Origin: Verrucomicrobiota bacterium
Lineage (GTDB): Bacteria > Verrucomicrobiota > Verrucomicrobiia > Limisphaerales > JAFGQR01
DNA: 51,431 nt
Direction: 5' to 3'
Assembly: GCA_016935555.1 (NCBI GenBank)
Contig: JAFGQR010000136.1
Coordinates: 1-51,431, forward strand
Shown here: one piece after another, positions 49,865-51,431 of the stretch
Layout of the letters: each line of letters starts with the position of its first letter
Position numbering within the stretch: the first letter of the stretch is position 1
Program-made: the position numbers and the translations under genes
The notes under the pieces: generated by a model
What the model saw: the letters and a program-made list of their open reading frames with translations, nothing else
Told to the model about the DNA's origin: nothing
The model's database searches: none

Positions 49865-51232
49865 ATGGCGACTCGCACCTTGATCAAACACGCGCTGGCC
49901 TCCGCCGCACCCAGGGACGCCATCCTCATCCAGGGCTGGGTCCGCACCCGGCGCGATGCGAAGGGGTTTTCCTTTCTCGAGCTGAACGACGGCTCCTGCC
50001 TGGCAAGCCTCCAGGTGGTTGCCGACGCGGACATCCCCGGCCACGACCAGATCCACCGGCTGACCACCGGCGCGGCCGCGGCCGTCGAAGGCCGCCTGGT
50101 CGCATCCCGGGGTGCCGGCCAGAAATGGGAGGTCCACGCCACGCGGATCACAGTGGTCGGCGAGGCGGATCCGTCCTACCCGCTGCAGAAAAAGGGCCAT
50201 ACCATGGAGTTCCTCCGCACCATCGCCCACCTGCGGCCGCGTTCCAACCTTTTCGGCGCCGTCTTCCGCGTCCGCAGCCGCCTCGCCTTCGCCGTCCACC
50301 AGTTCTTCCAGGAACGCGACTTCGTCCATGTCCATACCCCCATCATCACCGGCAGCGATTGCGAAGGCGCCGGCGAACTGTTCCGCGTCACCACCCTCAA
50401 AGGCCGCCCCGACGAGAACCCCGGCACCGACTTTTTCGGGAAGCCGACCTACCTGACCGTGAGCGGCCAGCTGGAGGGGGAGGCGTTCGCGTGCGCGTTG
50501 TCCAACATTTACACCTTCGGCCCGACCTTCCGGGCCGAGAACTCCAACACCGCCCGGCACGCGGCGGAGTTTTGGATGATCGAGCCGGAAATGGCCTTTT
50601 GCGATCTGGCCGGCGACATGGACCTCGGCGAGACCTTCCTCAAGGCCATGGCGCGTTATACGCTCGATCACTGCGCCGAGGACCTGGCGCTGTTCGCCAG
50701 GTTCGTGGACCGGAGCGTCCGCGACCGGCTGGCTTTCGTCATCGAGCGACCCTTTCAGCGCGTGCCCTACACCGAGGCCGTCGAGATCCTGAAACGCTCG
50801 GGTCGCCCGTTCGCGTTCCCGGTTGGATACGGCTTGAACCTCCAATCCGAACACGAACGGTTTCTCACGGAGGACCACTTCAAGTGCCCCGTCACCGTGT
50901 TCAACTACCCGCGCGAGATCAAGCCCTTCTACATGCGCGCCAACAACGACGGGAAAACGGCGGCCGCGATGGACCTGCTGGTCCCGGGCATCGGCGAGGT
51001 CATCGGCGGCGCCCAGCGCGAGGAGCGGCTGGACGTGCTGCTCGCCAACATGCGCCAACACCACCTGCGCGAACAGGATTACAGCTGGTACGCCGACCTC
51101 CGCCGCTACGGCACCGTGCCCCACGCCGGTTTCGGCGTGGGCTTCGAGCGGCTGCTCATGTTCCTCACCGGCATCCCCAACATCCGCGACGTGATCCCCT
51201 TCGCCCGCACCCCAGGCAGCGCAGATTTCTAG
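49865..51232 (+). CDS. asnS: Asparaginyl-tRNA synthetase
   Basis: A 455-residue class IIb synthetase. An N-terminal OB-fold anticodon domain (about 1-120) is followed by the catalytic core. Motif 2 is in TFRAENSNTARHAAEFWMIE (near 230-250) and motif 3 is GFGVGFERLLMFL (near 419-431). SGQLEGEAFACALSNIYTFGPTF and the HAAEFWMIEPEMAF form mark it as AsnRS rather than AspRS. It charges tRNA-Asn with asparagine. The ATG at 49865 starts the conserved N terminus. Its TAG stop (51230-51232) sits at the edge of the 91-bp element downstream. Confidence 0.96.
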   Translation: MATRTLIKHALASAAPRDAILIQGWVRTRRDAKGFSFLELNDGSCLASLQVVADADIPGHDQIHRLTTGAAAAVEGRLVASRGAGQKWEVHATRITVVGEADPSYPLQKKGHTMEFLRTIAHLRPRSNLFGAVFRVRSRLAFAVHQFFQERDFVHVHTPIITGSDCEGAGELFRVTTLKGRPDENPGTDFFGKPTYLTVSGQLEGEAFACALSNIYTFGPTFRAENSNTARHAAEFWMIEPEMAFCDLAGDMDLGETFLKAMARYTLDHCAEDLALFARFVDRSVRDRLAFVIERPFQRVPYTEAVEILKRSGRPFAFPVGYGLNLQSEHERFLTEDHFKCPVTVFNYPREIKPFYMRANNDGKTAAAMDLLVPGIGEVIGGAQREERLDVLLANMRQHHLREQDYSWYADLRRYGTVPHAGFGVGFERLLMFLTGIPNIRDVIPFARTPGSADF

Positions 51233-51322
51233 CGAGCCGCAGGCTCGGACTGTTCGGGGCTTGAGTCGGCTGCAAGCCTACGGTGTTTGTCGAAGCGTCC
51301 ATTTGCCAACGTGCGGCTCGCT
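51232..51322. repeat. 91-bp interspersed element, copy 2
   Basis: Matches 36492-36582 without gaps: 23 of the first 29 bases and 17 of the last 20 bases agree. The ends are complementary (AGCGAGCCGCA at 51231-51241 with TGCGGCTCGCT at 51312-51322, 11 bp). It starts at the asnS stop codon. Confidence 0.65.
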
Positions 51323-51326
51323 GTAG

Positions 51327-51345
51327 AAAACCGCTGCGCGGTTTT
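51327..51345. terminator. AAAACCGC hairpin, second copy
   Basis: Identical to 36371-36389 over 19 bp. Eight-bp arms, 3-nt loop and four terminal T suggest a possible bidirectional terminator for the asnS transcript. It follows the 91-bp element. Confidence 0.55.
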
Positions 51346-51363
51346 GAATGCCGTCATGGACAA

Positions 51364-51382
51364 GCCCCCGCGCAGCGGGGGC
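51364..51382. repeat. GCCCCCGC hairpin
   Basis: Arms GCCCCCGC (51364-51371) and GCGGGGGC (51375-51382) flank a 3-nt loop. The layout, 8-bp arms ending in CGC/GCG around three bases, matches the AAAACCGC hairpin 18 bp upstream. Confidence 0.75.
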
Positions 51383-51431
51383 AAAGAGTCCTTGACGACC
51401 GCCCCGCAACTTGCGCCTTGCAGCGCACAAA

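Overview
This is a GC-rich, densely packed chromosomal window from a Gram-negative bacterium. The gene content suggests Verrucomicrobiota: a MoxR/Bat operon, a SUF operon under a Fur-family regulator, Kdo biosynthesis (KdsD), and a high-GC genome full of short palindromic repeats. The phylum is an inference from overall character, because no database search was possible. I see no phage, insertion sequence, CRISPR array, rRNA or tRNA. Nearly everything is core metabolism and cell-envelope housekeeping.

Layout. 91-5916 (minus): an iron-sulfur cluster operon read as Fur-family regulator, sufB, a DUF2321 zinc-ribbon gene, sufC, sufD, sufU, sufT, with no sufS. A palindromic operator and a promoter sit at its head. 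5935-6931 (minus): a broken formylglycine-generating-enzyme-like gene. 7222-12729 (plus): moxR, a DUF58 gene, a small membrane gene, batA, and a batB fused to TPRs. 12840-17425 (plus): an ATP-grasp gene, folP, cdaA, cdaR and glmM (folate, c-di-AMP and cell-wall precursors). 17798-23760 (plus): DUF885 peptidase, POT peptide transporter and DPP-IV-like peptidase. 24285-26912: sugar isomerase (minus) and a probable outer-membrane barrel (plus). 26926-34808: RlmI-like methyltransferase, an isolated AAA ATPase, PolX, an alpha/beta hydrolase, an M24 peptidase and SppA. 34918-38717: parA, hpf, an amidohydrolase and pyrF. 38768-42128: UDP-GlcNAc 4-epimerase-like, kdsD and a wecB-like 2-epimerase (surface polysaccharide/LPS). 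42300-51232: leuB, glpK, a PIN-TRAM protein, a DUF2007 protein, a GlcD-like oxidase, an RRM protein, a SirB1-like protein and asnS.

Two themes run across the window. First, many transcription-unit heads carry a recognisable -35/-10 pair whose -10 ends only 6-10 nt before the start codon, with no Shine-Dalgarno. This points to leaderless or near-leaderless mRNAs. Second, the intergenic regions between convergent genes or after operons hold several families of palindromic repeats with recurring sequence. Some of these abut or supply the stop codon of the upstream gene.

The most interesting leads are the leaderless promoter architecture, the regulator-led SUF operon with DUF2321 inside it and no sufS, the dispersed repeat families (including a 91-bp element present twice at equal length), and the ATP-grasp gene next to the folP-cdaA-cdaR-glmM cluster.
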